Assembly (NCBI RefSeq): GCF_030227115.1
Contig: NZ_JASSUA010000001.1
Location: 1,302,001-1,366,000, forward strand
Length of the DNA: 64,000 nt
Reading direction: 5' to 3'
DNA from: Marinobacter sp. SS13-12
Lineage (GTDB): Bacteria > Pseudomonadota > Gammaproteobacteria > Pseudomonadales > Oleiphilaceae
Part shown: piece after piece, positions 54,241-63,183 of the stretch
How positions within the stretch are numbered: the stretch's first letter is position 1
Layout: each line of letters starts with the position of its first letter
Program-made: the position numbers and the translations under genes
The notes under the pieces: generated by a model
Databases searched by the model: none
Seen by the model: only the letters and a program-made list of their open reading frames with translations
What the model was told of the DNA's origin: nothing

Positions 54241-55581
54241 ATGGTCAAGCATGCGGTAGAAGCCAACTTCGATGGCCTGGTAGGGCCCACCCATAATTAC
54301 GCCGGGCTGTCCTGGGGCAACGTGGCCTCCAAGTCCAACGTTCGCTCGGTCTCCAACCCCAAAGAGGCGGCGTTGCAGGGACTGGCCAAGATGAAGCGGT
54401 TGGCGGACCGGGGTTATGTGCAGGGCGTGCTTCCGCCCCATGAACGCCCGCATATCCCGACTTTGCGAGCGCTGGGCTTCAGCGGTTCTGAAAGCGACAT
54501 ATTGCGGGCCGTTGTCAAGCAGAGCCCGTCTATCCTGGCCGCGGTGTCTTCTGCATCCACCATGTGGACGGCCAATGCCGCCACCGTTTCCCCCAGTGCA
54601 GATACCGCTGATCACCGCGTGCACTTCACCCCGGCCAACCTGAGCGCCAAGTTCCATCGCTCCATTGAACACGCAGTCACAGGCCGGGCCCTGAAATCCA
54701 TTTTTTCAGACGAGTCCTGGTTTGCCCACCATCCTGCTTTGCCGTCGGTGAGCCAGTTCGGCGACGAAGGTGCGGCCAACCACACCCGCCTGTGTGCGGG
54801 TTACGGCGAGCCGGGAGTGGAACTGTTCGTTTATGGCCAGATCGCGTTCAACGAAAAAGCCCCGGCTCCCAGACTCTACCCCGCCCGCCAGACCCTGGAA
54901 GCCTCCCAGGCCATTGCCCGTTTGCATGGTCTGAAAGACAGCCGTGTGGTCTTTGCCCAGCAGAACCCCAAAGCCATCGATGCTGGCGTGTTCCATAACG
55001 ACGTTATCGCGGTGGGTAACGGCAACACATTGTTCTATCACGAGCTGGCGTTTCTGGATGAAGAAACTGTCCTGGCTGATATCCGCTCCCGCCTGACCGG
55101 TGCGGAACTGGAAGCGGTACGGGTGAGCAGTGAACAGGTACCGCTGGAAGACGCGGTGGCTTCGTACCTGTTCAATAGCCAGTTACTGAATACCCCGGAT
55201 GGCATGATGCTGGCAGTGCCGGGAGAATGCCGGGAAATAGCCTCGGTAAGCCGCTACCTGGATGAGCTGGTGGACAACGAGGGGCCGATTACCTCGGTGG
55301 AGGTTTTCGACGTCAAGCAGTCCATGCGCAATGGCGGCGGGCCGGCGTGTTTGCGTTTGCGGGTGGTGCTCAACGACGATGAGCTCAAGGCCATGCATCA
55401 CGGTGTGTTGCTCACCGATGCGCTTTATGAGCGGCTGACGACCTGGGTAGAGGCGCATTACCGGGAGGAATTGTCGCAGGACGATCTCGGTGACCCGATG
55501 TTGCTGGATGAGGTTCGTAAGGCGCTTGATGAGTTGACGGGGATTTTGGGGCTTGGGTCGATTTATGATTTTCAGCTTTGA
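54241..55581 (+). CDS. astB: N-succinylarginine dihydrolase
   Basis: Hydrolyses succinylarginine to succinylornithine, ammonia and CO2. The 446-residue protein has the AstB family features: the N-terminal [21 protein letters not shown] (key element GPTHNYAGL), HDVI-type segment [12 protein letters not shown] near 255, and the catalytic nucleophile Cys370 in [12 protein letters not shown]. The reading frame ends with [11 protein letters not shown]. It is the fifth and last gene of this ast transcript. It is followed by two REP-like palindromes and convergent tetR, with no stronger terminator visible. astE is not here but lies 5 kb away at 60631. Confidence 0.95.
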   Translation: MVKHAVEANFDGLVGPTHNYAGLSWGNVASKSNVRSVSNPKEAALQGLAKMKRLADRGYVQGVLPPHERPHIPTLRALGFSGSESDILRAVVKQSPSILAAVSSASTMWTANAATVSPSADTADHRVHFTPANLSAKFHRSIEHAVTGRALKSIFSDESWFAHHPALPSVSQFGDEGAANHTRLCAGYGEPGVELFVYGQIAFNEKAPAPRLYPARQTLEASQAIARLHGLKDSRVVFAQQNPKAIDAGVFHNDVIAVGNGNTLFYHELAFLDEETVLADIRSRLTGAELEAVRVSSEQVPLEDAVASYLFNSQLLNTPDGMMLAVPGECREIASVSRYLDELVDNEGPITSVEVFDVKQSMRNGGGPACLRLRVVLNDDELKAMHHGVLLTDALYERLTTWVEAHYREELSQDDLGDPMLLDEVRKALDELTGILGLGSIYDFQL

Positions 55582-55593
55582 GTGGGAGTGATT

Positions 55594-55625
55594 TGTCGGA
55601 TTACGCTTCGCTAATCCGACCTACG
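55594..55625. repeat. REP-like palindrome, copy 6
   Basis: TGTCGGATTACGC, loop TTC and GCTAATCCGACCTACG. It forms an inverted pair with copy 7 between convergent astB and tetR. Confidence 0.85.
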
Positions 55626-55658
55626 TTTCTTCGGTCTGGCTTCAGTGATAGCGCCTTT

Positions 55659-55692
55659 CGTAGGTCGGATTAGCCGAAGGCGTAATCCGACA
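55659..55692. repeat. REP-like palindrome, copy 7
   Basis: CGTAGGTCGGATTAGCC, loop GAA and GGCGTAATCCGACA. It is identical in sequence to copy 2 and opposite to copy 6. It lies 27 nt from the tetR stop and may act as the terminator there. Confidence 0.85.
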
Positions 55693-55718
55693 GGCGCACC
55701 GCCGCGATTACTCTCGGA

Positions 55719-56360
55719 TCAGGAGGCGATCGAGGAAGTCAGCATTTCCATGGTGTGACGGATCAGTGATTCGGCAGGGAAGTTCTCTTCCAGGCCACTT
55801 TCGGTCATTTCGCTTTGGCATAGCATGATGACGCCGTGTAGTGCGCCGCGAAGGTAGAGCGCCGTTTCCACCGGGTTATGGATGCGGTCGCGGTTCATGG
55901 TGCCGTCTTCCAGGCCCAGATGTATTGCGCCTACCATCAGGTCCATGGTCTGCTCCTTGCAGCAGAACATCTCGCCGGCCAGCTCATCGTCCGCCTCTGC
56001 CATCGCGGTGGAAGCGGTGGTCAGGGCTGAAAAATAATCCGGCTGATCGCGGTAGAACTGGTAATAGGCCACGCCCATGGCACTGATCTGCGCCAGCCCG
56101 GTATCTGCCGTCTGGCGGGCTTCCTCGAAGCGGCGGCACAGGCTGTGACCGGCGCGCAGCATTATTCCGCGCTGGATCGCGGCCTTGTCTTTGAAATACA
56201 CGTACAATAATGCGCGGCTGAGAGCGGCGGTGCGGGCAATGTCATCCATGGACGTGCGCTCGTAGCCTTTTTCCGAAAACGCCAGTTCCGCGGCATCCAG
56301 AATGGCCTCGTACCTGGCCTGTTTCTCTTTCTCTCTACGGGTTTTCAACGGCTCACTCAT
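55719..56360 (-). CDS. TetR/AcrR-family repressor of the RND efflux genes
   Basis: A 213-residue regulator. The N-terminal HTH region is RYEAILDAAELAFSEKGYERTSMDDIARTAALSRALLYVYFKDKAA, with key elements EKGYERTSMDDIA and ALSRALLYVYF. The C-terminal two-thirds is a helical ligand-binding and dimerisation domain with two Cys-containing segments (HSLCRRFEEA and GEMFCCKEQ). It is divergent from the membrane-fusion/RND pair, with 165 nt between them. Two palindromic operator candidates lie there (56424-56455), so autorepression plus repression of the pump is likely. The inducing ligand is unknown. Confidence 0.9.
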   Translation of the reverse strand: MSEPLKTRREKEKQARYEAILDAAELAFSEKGYERTSMDDIARTAALSRALLYVYFKDKAAIQRGIMLRAGHSLCRRFEEARQTADTGLAQISAMGVAYYQFYRDQPDYFSALTTASTAMAEADDELAGEMFCCKEQTMDLMVGAIHLGLEDGTMNRDRIHNPVETALYLRGALHGVIMLCQSEMTESGLEENFPAESLIRHTMEMLTSSIAS

Positions 56361-56423
56361 AGGGGATTCCGGATTATTGAGACGGCATTCTCATGATACA
56401 TGGTTGCGAATGAAAGCTGATTA

Positions 56424-56455
56424 TTGACAAATTGTCAAAGAATGACATTATGTCT
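56424..56455. promoter_or_regulatory. Tandem TetR operator candidates, TGACA-N3-TGTC(A/T)
   Basis: Site 1 is the perfect palindrome TTGACAAATTGTCAA (56424-56438). Site 2 is TGACATTATGTCT (56443-56455), of the same form. Centres are 18 bp apart, nearly two helical turns. Site 1 contains a TTGACA -35 and site 2 covers a likely -10; TTGTCA-N18-GATAAT (to 56462) is an alternative promoter. This layout suits repression of the efflux genes by the divergent TetR protein. Confidence 0.65.
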
Positions 56456-56525
56456 GATAATAAATTTTTGTCCACCGGATGGGCAGCCAACAAAACACCA
56501 TGAACATGGAAGAGAGGGTCTCTCA

Positions 56526-57605
56526 ATGAACACCATCTGGCGCCCCGCCATCATATCTCTTGCGGCTTTTGCCGTCCTGCTTGTCAGTGGCTGTAAATCC
56601 AGTGAGCCGGGCCCGGACCAGGGTGCTGCCCCCATTACTGTGCGGGCTGCGGAGGTAACCGGTGGCCAGACAGAAGGTGTGTCGCTTCGTTTCTCCGGTA
56701 TCGTGCGGGCGGCTCAGCGGGCAACGCTGACATTCCAGGTCAGCGGCACCCTGCGTGAGCGATTAGTGGAGCTGGGGCAGACCGTGAAAACCGGTGACCT
56801 GCTGGCGCGGGTATACAACCCGGCGCTGGAACCGGCCCGGGATTCCGCGGCGGCGCGGCTGGAAGAGCTCAGAACCCAGCACGACCAGGCCAAACGTGAA
56901 TGGGAGCGTTCCCGCCAGTTGCATGAACGTGGCGTGGTGTCAGAGCAGGGGCTGGAGCAACTGGCATCCCGGCGTGACAGACTGAAAGCCAGCATGGCAA
57001 CCGCGGAGGCGTCACTAGCGGAGGCCACACGCCTGCTGCAGGAAAGTGAACTGAGGGCGCCATTCGGTGGCCGGGTTGAAGCGTTGCTGGTGGAGCGGGA
57101 CGAATTTGTGGCGGCCGGGCAGCCGGTGATGCGCCTGTCTTCCCCCGACGGCCGTGAGGTGGAAGTGCGGGTGCCTGCCTATATGCTTAACCACGTTTCG
57201 CTGGGGCAGTTGTTGCCGGTGTGGTCCGTGCAGCAGCGCAACCGACCCCCGGAAACCGGGTCGATTGTAGAAATTGCCCAGTCCGGCGGGGTTCGTGGTG
57301 AGCTTCACCCGGTGCTGGTAAGTCTGCCAGCGGACACCCTGGAGCCAGGCGAGCCGGTTGAGGTGGGGATTACTCCCCGCGAAACCGTCGCCACCACCGT
57401 GCCACTGCTGGCGGTCATGAAATCCAATGGTGGTGCCAGTGTGTTTCGTGTCTCTGATGGCATAGCCCGGCGAGTGCCAGTAACGGTTCAGCGAATCATC
57501 GGTGAGCGCGTGGTGGTGGATGCCACCGACCTGACCGCCGGTGACCAGGTGGTATACGCCGGTATGACCCGGATTTCTGACGGCGATGCGGTGGAGGTGC
57601 GCTAA
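56526..57605 (+). CDS. RND efflux membrane-fusion (periplasmic adaptor) lipoprotein
   Basis: Periplasmic adaptor that links an RND pump to an outer-membrane channel. The 359-residue protein begins with a lipoprotein signal (LVSGC; the lipidated Cys is near residue 23). The barrel-sandwich (VSGTLRERLVELGQTVKTGDLLARV) has key elements LVELGQTVKTGDLLARV. The alpha-hairpin coiled coil covers about 90-160 (RLEELRTQHDQAKREWERS), followed by ELRAPFGGRVEALLVERDEFV and a membrane-proximal domain. ATG at 56526 follows GAGAGG; a longer frame from 56424 would cover the operator. Its stop overlaps the RND start (TAATG), so both are co-translated. Confidence 0.9.
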   Translation: MNTIWRPAIISLAAFAVLLVSGCKSSEPGPDQGAAPITVRAAEVTGGQTEGVSLRFSGIVRAAQRATLTFQVSGTLRERLVELGQTVKTGDLLARVYNPALEPARDSAAARLEELRTQHDQAKREWERSRQLHERGVVSEQGLEQLASRRDRLKASMATAEASLAEATRLLQESELRAPFGGRVEALLVERDEFVAAGQPVMRLSSPDGREVEVRVPAYMLNHVSLGQLLPVWSVQQRNRPPETGSIVEIAQSGGVRGELHPVLVSLPADTLEPGEPVEVGITPRETVATTVPLLAVMKSNGGASVFRVSDGIARRVPVTVQRIIGERVVVDATDLTAGDQVVYAGMTRISDGDAVEVR

Positions 57606-60600
57606 TGTCATTGCGCCTGCTGAATTTCCAACGGTTGCTGGGCATGGTAGTGACCATGCTTTGCCTCCTGGGTATCGCCGCCTACAGCACCATGCCGCGC
57701 CAGGAGGACCCTTCCTTCCCATACCGCGCTGGCCTGATCACCATCAACTATCCCGGCGCCAGTGCCGAGGCGGTGGAACGGCTTGTGCTGCAACCGCTCT
57801 CCGACGAACTTCGCCAGGTGGAGGAAGTGGATTTCTCCCAGGCCACCGCGCGCACCGGCGTGGCGGTTTTCAATGTTCGCCTGAACGACACCATCTACGA
57901 TACCGATTCTGCCTGGGATCGGGTGCGCCAGGCCATGGACCGCGCGCGCCTGGATTTCCCGGATGATGTCGGCCAAATGGTTCTTGATGACCGTATGATT
58001 GATATTCCCGCCATCATCCTGGCGGTCAGTGGTTCCGGCTCGGTGACGGAGCTGAGCGACGTTGCCGAGCGGCTGAAGCAGAACCTGGCGGATATCCCCG
58101 GGGTTTCCCGCATTGAACTCGAAGCCGATGCAGACGAGCAGATTACCCTGGCGCTGGACGACGCTGCCATGTACCGGCTGGGCATCTCGCCGGCGCGGGT
58201 GCTGGACACTCTTGCACGCCGGAACCAGACCACACCCGGTGGTTTTATCGTGGCAGATGGTCGCCGCCTGTCGGTGTTACCGAACAGTGAATTTACCAGT
58301 GTCGAGGCCATTCGCGCCACGCCCATTGAACTGCCGGATGGCTCCCAGGTGCCCCTGGCTGCGGCAGCGGAAGTGTGGCGGGGGCCGGCAGAACCCCGGC
58401 AGCCGGAGGCCTGGTACGACGGTGAACGGGTGGTGCTGGTCTCGATGATCATGGAGGAAGGCAGCACGGATGCGATCCGGTTTGGTGAACGTGTGCGTGA
58501 ACGCCTGTCGGTGATACGCGATGAATTCGCCCCCTACGAAATCCGCGAGATGTTCTTCCAGCCGGACAAAGTGGAAGAGCGGCTGGACAACCTGGCCTGG
58601 AGCCTGGTTCTGTCGGTCATCATTATTGTGGCGGTGGTGTTCACCGGCATGGGTATTCGCATGGGTATCCTGGTGGCGTCTATCCTGCCCATGGTGGCGC
58701 TGATCAGTATCGGCCTGTATGACCTGGGCGGTGGCGTGCTTCACCAGATTGCCGTCATCGGTATGGTGATATCTCTGGGCATCCTGATTGATAATGCCAT
58801 CGTGATCGTGGAGAGCATCCAGGGTTATCTGGACGACGGCATGCGCCGGCTGGACGCGCTTAAGCGGTCTGTGCGGGAACTCGCCGGTCCGCTGGGGGCG
58901 TCTACAGGCACCACCATAGCTGCGTTCATGCCTTTATTGCTCTCCAAAGGTGGAACGGCGGACTTCACCCGCGGTGTACCGGTGATGATCATGCTCACAT
59001 TGTCGGTCAGCTATCTGCTGGCGATTTCCGCCGTACCCTTGCTGGCGGCCCGTTTCCTCAAACCCCGCAAGGTGGACGCCCGGGAGGACAGATTGATCGG
59101 CCTGTCTCGCTTCCTCGGAAGCCTGGTGGCCAGGCGCCCGGGCACGTTGATTCTCGCGGGTACGGCACTGGTCGTGTTCAGCCTGTCCCTGACACCGTTC
59201 ATGAAGCAGCAGTTTTTCCCCAACGCCGATCGCCCGCAAGTAGTGGTAGAGCTGTATATGCCCGAAGGCACCGACCAGGAACGTACCGCCAGTGTGGCAG
59301 CGGATCTTGAACGGGCCATTCGCACCCGCCCCGAGGCGCTGCTGGTGCACCGGTTCACCGGCTTTACCGGTCCCAGCTTCTACTACAACCTGCAGCGGGA
59401 ACCCCAGGCGCCTAACCGCGGACGCATCGTGGTATCGACACCCACTCTGGAGGCCACCACCGGACTGGTGCAGTGGATTCGGGAATTCGCGGGGCAGGAA
59501 ATGCCCGAGTTGCAGGTAACGGCAGGCATTCTCGGCCAGGGACCACCCCGTGCAGCTCCGGTGGAAATACGGGTGTACCACGCGAACGATGACGTCCGTG
59601 CCCAGGCGGTCGAGCAGCTGTTTTCTGCCCTGCGCGGCGTTGAGGGCACCGTGGACGTGCGCCACAACCTGGATATGGGGGTGCCGAGTATCGCCATCAA
59701 TGTGGACGACGCCAGTGCTGCCCGCTACGGCCTGAACCGGTCTGATGTGGCCCAGAGCCTGTATGGCCAGAGCTTCGGTGTGGTGGCAGAGCAATACCGG
59801 CAGGAGGAGGACCCAATTCCACTGGTACTGCGTTCCCGTGAAGGTACCAGCCTGTCGCTGCCACGATTGCTGTCAGTGAACATCTACAACGATCAGGGTG
59901 ACGCGGTGCCCCTGTCGGCTATTGCCTCGGTGGAAACCTCCTGGCAGTCCGCCGCCCGGTACCAGCGCAACGGCACCCGGATGAATACCGTCTGGTCCAA
60001 CCTCCATGCCGGTTACAGTTTCAGCCAGGCCCTGGAAGGGCTGGATGCGGCCCTTGCAGACAATCCGCTGCCGCCCGGATCCCGGCTGGAGATGGGCGGT
60101 GATGCCGAGGGCTCGGGCGATGCCAACAATGCCCTGCTGACCACGGCCCCGATTGGTGTGCTGCTGTTGCTGTTCTTCCTGCTGATACAGTTCAATTCGT
60201 TCCGCCGGGTGGGGATTATTTTGCTGACGGTGCCACTGGCGACCGTGGGAATCTTCCCGGGGCTGGTGTTCTCCGGTTCGCCCTTCGGCTTTCAGTCTTT
60301 GCTGGGTGTGATTGCGCTGGTGGGCATTGTGGTCAACAACGCCATCGTGCTGCTGGATGTCATGGACCGGCAACTGGAGAAAGGGGATGCCATTCGCGAT
60401 GCCGTTCGCAAGGCCGTCGAGCAGCGCACCCGGCCGATCCTGCTGACCACCGGCACCACGGTAGCCGGCCTGCTGCCACTGGCGTTTTCCAGTTCAACAC
60501 TGTGGCCTCCCATGGCCTGGGCCATCATTTCCGGGTTGCTGGCTTCCACGGTGCTGACACTGCTGGTGGTGCCCTCTGTCTGTACCCGGGTGATCAGTTG

Positions 60601-60634
60601 CAAGGTGGCTGAGCCGGAGAATGCACCGGCCTAG
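57605..60634 (+). CDS. RND efflux permease (HAE-1-like) with altered proton-relay residues
   Basis: Inner-membrane proton-driven pump of 1009 residues. It has 12 predicted membrane helices, two large periplasmic loops (about 35-330 and 545-855) and the internal duplication typical of AcrB. In TM4 the AcrB Asp407-Asp408 pair is Asp396-Asn397 (LGILIDNAIVIVES). In TM10 the AcrB Lys940 site is Asn911 (VGIVVNNAIVLLD). Other conserved marks are the initial PRQEDPSFPYR and MPLLLSKGGTADF. No outer-membrane channel gene is adjacent, so a shared TolC-like partner is likely. Its stop codon overlaps that of convergent astE in CTAG. The substrate is unknown. Confidence 0.9.
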   Translation: MSLRLLNFQRLLGMVVTMLCLLGIAAYSTMPRQEDPSFPYRAGLITINYPGASAEAVERLVLQPLSDELRQVEEVDFSQATARTGVAVFNVRLNDTIYDTDSAWDRVRQAMDRARLDFPDDVGQMVLDDRMIDIPAIILAVSGSGSVTELSDVAERLKQNLADIPGVSRIELEADADEQITLALDDAAMYRLGISPARVLDTLARRNQTTPGGFIVADGRRLSVLPNSEFTSVEAIRATPIELPDGSQVPLAAAAEVWRGPAEPRQPEAWYDGERVVLVSMIMEEGSTDAIRFGERVRERLSVIRDEFAPYEIREMFFQPDKVEERLDNLAWSLVLSVIIIVAVVFTGMGIRMGILVASILPMVALISIGLYDLGGGVLHQIAVIGMVISLGILIDNAIVIVESIQGYLDDGMRRLDALKRSVRELAGPLGASTGTTIAAFMPLLLSKGGTADFTRGVPVMIMLTLSVSYLLAISAVPLLAARFLKPRKVDAREDRLIGLSRFLGSLVARRPGTLILAGTALVVFSLSLTPFMKQQFFPNADRPQVVVELYMPEGTDQERTASVAADLERAIRTRPEALLVHRFTGFTGPSFYYNLQREPQAPNRGRIVVSTPTLEATTGLVQWIREFAGQEMPELQVTAGILGQGPPRAAPVEIRVYHANDDVRAQAVEQLFSALRGVEGTVDVRHNLDMGVPSIAINVDDASAARYGLNRSDVAQSLYGQSFGVVAEQYRQEEDPIPLVLRSREGTSLSLPRLLSVNIYNDQGDAVPLSAIASVETSWQSAARYQRNGTRMNTVWSNLHAGYSFSQALEGLDAALADNPLPPGSRLEMGGDAEGSGDANNALLTTAPIGVLLLLFFLLIQFNSFRRVGIILLTVPLATVGIFPGLVFSGSPFGFQSLLGVIALVGIVVNNAIVLLDVMDRQLEKGDAIRDAVRKAVEQRTRPILLTTGTTVAGLLPLAFSSSTLWPPMAWAIISGLLASTVLTLLVVPSVCTRVISCKVAEPENAPA

Positions 60635-61665
60635 TTGCAGGGCCTGACCATCAGGCCCACCCGCTGATTCACGGGCACGTTGCTGTTCGGGAAGATAATG
60701 CCCTCGGGTGAATCGCCTACCCGGTAGCAGGTGGCATCGTCTTCCCAGATCATCGTTCCCGAGTCGTACATCGTGAAATTGGCCACATCGTCGGGCACGT
60801 GAAAGCGGAAGCTGTCGCCGGTATTGAGGATTTCGTGCACCACCTTAAATATGGTCATCTGTTGTGACGCGCCATCCTGCTTCGGTGGTGCCTCCCCCTT
60901 CATCCGCCGCCGCAGTGCATTGCTGACCCCGGTAAACCGGGTGAGATCGTTTTGCCCGAACGGTTGTGCCTTGCCAAGCTCCACGGTAAAGCTCTCTGCG
61001 CCGAGCGCCGTTGATGAAAACGAGGAAAATGTGGTGCCTTCACGGTGCTGTAACAGCAGGGTGTCCACCTCCGCCTCCAGCAGGAAATCGACCTGGCTTT
61101 GAGGCACATCCCGCCCGTCCACAAACGGATAAAGTGCGAATTTCTCCCGCAGGGAAGGGCGAATGGCGGTGTGCAGATCATAGTGACAGAGGTTGGTGGA
61201 ATGCCTTGCAGAAAAAGCGTCACAAGCACGTTCCAGCACCCGCGCCCGCTCTGCCTCAGGGAGCCCGTGGTATTCGGGTTTGCGGTGAGCACCGCCAAAC
61301 AGCCGGTTGAGATTCACATCGGTAAACCGCACTCCGGTATCCATCGCTGGTGGATTGCCCAGAATCAACAACACCGGGCAGGCCAGGTGCCATTGGCCAT
61401 CGAGAAGTTCATTCAACAGATGGTTAAGAACCTCGATGGGCGCCGTTTCATTGCCATGAATCCCGGCAGAGACAATCAGTGATTCGTTATTGGGATTGGC
61501 GCGGCTGGCTGGCGGTTCCAGGTACAGCAGCCCGGTATCCTGACGCTGCAGCCCGGTACCATCATCAAGCACCACGACTTTTTCCGAGGACGCATGCTCG
61601 GCGGTAGACAGGGTATGAGATAGCCAGTCGCGACCAGTACCGAAAAGCAATTCACGAACGCTCAT
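60631..61665 (-). CDS. astE: Succinylglutamate desuccinylase
   Basis: Zinc hydrolase that splits succinylglutamate into succinate and glutamate, the last AST step. The metal ligands are His70 and Glu73 in AGIHGNET and His165 in HYDLHTA; catalytic Glu229 is in FTVELGKAQPFG. The 344-residue length fits the family. The ATG at 61665 follows GGGGAG six bases upstream; a frame starting at 61689 adds eight residues. It lies 36 nt downstream of the ABC transporter permease on the same strand, so it seems to be transcribed with the transporter, apart from astCFGDB. Confidence 0.93.
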   Translation of the reverse strand: MSVRELLFGTGRDWLSHTLSTAEHASSEKVVVLDDGTGLQRQDTGLLYLEPPASRANPNNESLIVSAGIHGNETAPIEVLNHLLNELLDGQWHLACPVLLILGNPPAMDTGVRFTDVNLNRLFGGAHRKPEYHGLPEAERARVLERACDAFSARHSTNLCHYDLHTAIRPSLREKFALYPFVDGRDVPQSQVDFLLEAEVDTLLLQHREGTTFSSFSSTALGAESFTVELGKAQPFGQNDLTRFTGVSNALRRRMKGEAPPKQDGASQQMTIFKVVHEILNTGDSFRFHVPDDVANFTMYDSGTMIWEDDATCYRVGDSPEGIIFPNSNVPVNQRVGLMVRPCN

Positions 61666-61701
61666 GCGACTCCCCACCATGACAGGCACCAGGCCTGAAT
61701 G

Positions 61702-62424
61702 TCAGCCACTGACGGGCCGCTGATGCTGCAACAGATAATTTTCCAGCTTGCGGAATGCAAATACCAGTAAAAAAGTTAACGCCATATACAGCAGCGCCAC
61801 AAAGATAAAAGCATCAAAGGGCGCATAGAACCGGGAATAGATATTCCGCGCCGCGCCGGTGAGATCCACCATGGTCACCACGCTGGCAATTGCACTGGCA
61901 TGAAGCATGAAGATGACCTCATTGGAATACGCCTGCACCCCCCGCCTGGCAGCACTGGGCAGAATAATCCGCCGCATCCGCAGGGCCCAGCTCATACCGT
62001 AGGCCTTCGCGGCCTCGATCTCACCACTGGGTGTTGCCACAATCGCACCGCGAATGATCTCCGTGGTGTAGGCCGCCGTGTTCAGGGTAAAGGCCAAAAG
62101 GGCAGGGTAGAAAGCCTCACGGAAGATGTCCCACCAGAAGGTCTGCTGGATACCCTCAATCTGTGCAAGGCCGTAGTAAATGATGTAGAGCTGGATCAGC
62201 AGTGGCGTGCCCCGGAAGATATAGGTGTAGAACCACACAGGAGCATTGATCAGCGGGTTTTTCGATGTGCGCATGATCGCCAGCGGAACGGCAAGCACCA
62301 GCCCCAGAATCAGCGACAGGAAAACCAGTTGCACGGTAGTGACCAGGCCGCCCCAGTATTCCATGATGGTCGCCGCGGTAAAGATATCGTTGCGGTTGAG
62401 CAGTTCAGCGATAAAGTCAGGCAT
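61702..62424 (-). CDS. aotM: Arginine/ornithine-type amino acid ABC transporter permease (HisM/AotM-like)
   Basis: One of two inner-membrane permeases of a polar amino acid importer. The 240-residue protein has about five membrane helices; the conserved segment VWFYTYIFRGTPLLIQLYI near 63-80 and the cytoplasmic EAA loop EIEAAKAYGMSWALRMRRIILP near 135-157 (key element EAAKAYGMSWALRMRRIILP) are typical. NTAAYTTEIIRGAI near 115 is also a family mark. The C-terminal LENYLL is usual for HisM. It overlaps no other gene; the gap to aotQ is 3 nt. The substrate (arginine/ornithine) is inferred from the ast context. Confidence 0.9.
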   Translation of the reverse strand: MPDFIAELLNRNDIFTAATIMEYWGGLVTTVQLVFLSLILGLVLAVPLAIMRTSKNPLINAPVWFYTYIFRGTPLLIQLYIIYYGLAQIEGIQQTFWWDIFREAFYPALLAFTLNTAAYTTEIIRGAIVATPSGEIEAAKAYGMSWALRMRRIILPSAARRGVQAYSNEVIFMLHASAIASVVTMVDLTGAARNIYSRFYAPFDAFIFVALLYMALTFLLVFAFRKLENYLLQHQRPVSG

Positions 62425-62427
62425 GGT

Positions 62428-63132
62428 TCAGCTCCCCTGTACCACGCCAACATTGGCGCGCTTGGTGAGCCACTTTATAAACAGCTCGGAAACAGCCGTC
62501 AGGCTGAGGTAAACAAACGCCACCGGAATGAAGAAGTGGAACGGCATGCGCTCCGCCTTGGCGGCTTCTTCCGCAACCCTCACCATATCCGTCAGGCCGA
62601 TAATGGATACCAGTGCCGTTGTTTTCAGCAGCACCTGCCAGTTGTTGCCAATGCCGGGCAGGGCATGGCGCAGCATCTGCGGGAGTATGATTCTGTGGAA
62701 GGTGCGCCATTGGCTGAAACCATAGGCACGGGCCGCTTCAATCTGGCCGTTTTCCACTGCCAGGAAGGCGCCACGGAAGGTTTCTGCCATATAGGCGCCA
62801 AAGATCAGGCCAATAGTGAGGACGCCGGCGATAAATGGATCAAACTGGAAAAAGAAATCCACGCCATAGGCGTCATAGAGGTAATCAGACAGGTTGTTAA
62901 CGGCCACCTGACCGCCGTAGTAAAACAGAAGCATCATCACCAGGTCCGGTACGCCACGGATCAGGGTGGTATACGTGGTCGCGATCCCGATGGCCACCCG
63001 GCTTTTGGACAACTTGGCAGAGGCGCCAATCAGGCCGAGGGTCAAAGAGAGGGCGAGGGAAAGGAGGGCCAGTTCAATGGTGACCACCGCCCCATCGAGC
63101 AGGGCCGGGCCGTAGCCTTTCAAGTCGATCAT
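62428..63132 (-). CDS. aotQ: Arginine/ornithine-type amino acid ABC transporter permease (HisQ/AotQ-like)
   Basis: The partner permease, 234 residues and about five membrane helices. The HisQ signature LKGYGPALLDGAVVTIELAL is at the N-terminus, TLIRGVPDLVMMLLFYYGGQ near 57 (key elements RGVPDLVMML and FYYGGQ) and the EAA loop IEAARAYGFSQWRTFHRIILPQ near 130 (key element EAARAYGFSQWRTFHRI). The C-terminal helix ends with a charged tail. It starts 51 nt after the binding-protein stop; this gap contains a strong hairpin that could protect the upstream mRNA. No ATP-binding gene lies in the window, so aotP must be beyond it or elsewhere. Confidence 0.9.
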   Translation of the reverse strand: MIDLKGYGPALLDGAVVTIELALLSLALSLTLGLIGASAKLSKSRVAIGIATTYTTLIRGVPDLVMMLLFYYGGQVAVNNLSDYLYDAYGVDFFFQFDPFIAGVLTIGLIFGAYMAETFRGAFLAVENGQIEAARAYGFSQWRTFHRIILPQMLRHALPGIGNNWQVLLKTTALVSIIGLTDMVRVAEEAAKAERMPFHFFIPVAFVYLSLTAVSELFIKWLTKRANVGVVQGS

Positions 63133-63148
63133 GAAAACATCCGGTAAG

Positions 63149-63175
63149 CAGGGGCAGCCAAAATGGCTGCCCCTG
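63149..63175 (-). other. Perfect hairpin between the binding-protein and permease genes
   Basis: CAGGGGCAGCCA and TGGCTGCCCCTG form a perfect 12-bp stem with loop AAA (TTT on the minus strand). There is no T run after it, so it is probably an mRNA-stabilising structure or weak attenuator, giving more binding protein than permease. Confidence 0.6.
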
Positions 63176-63183
63176 GGCCAGTT

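Noticed and set aside
61900..63147. 415-codon plus-strand frame opposite the aot permeases
   Set aside because: Gln/His/Arg-rich antisense frame over two clear permease genes.
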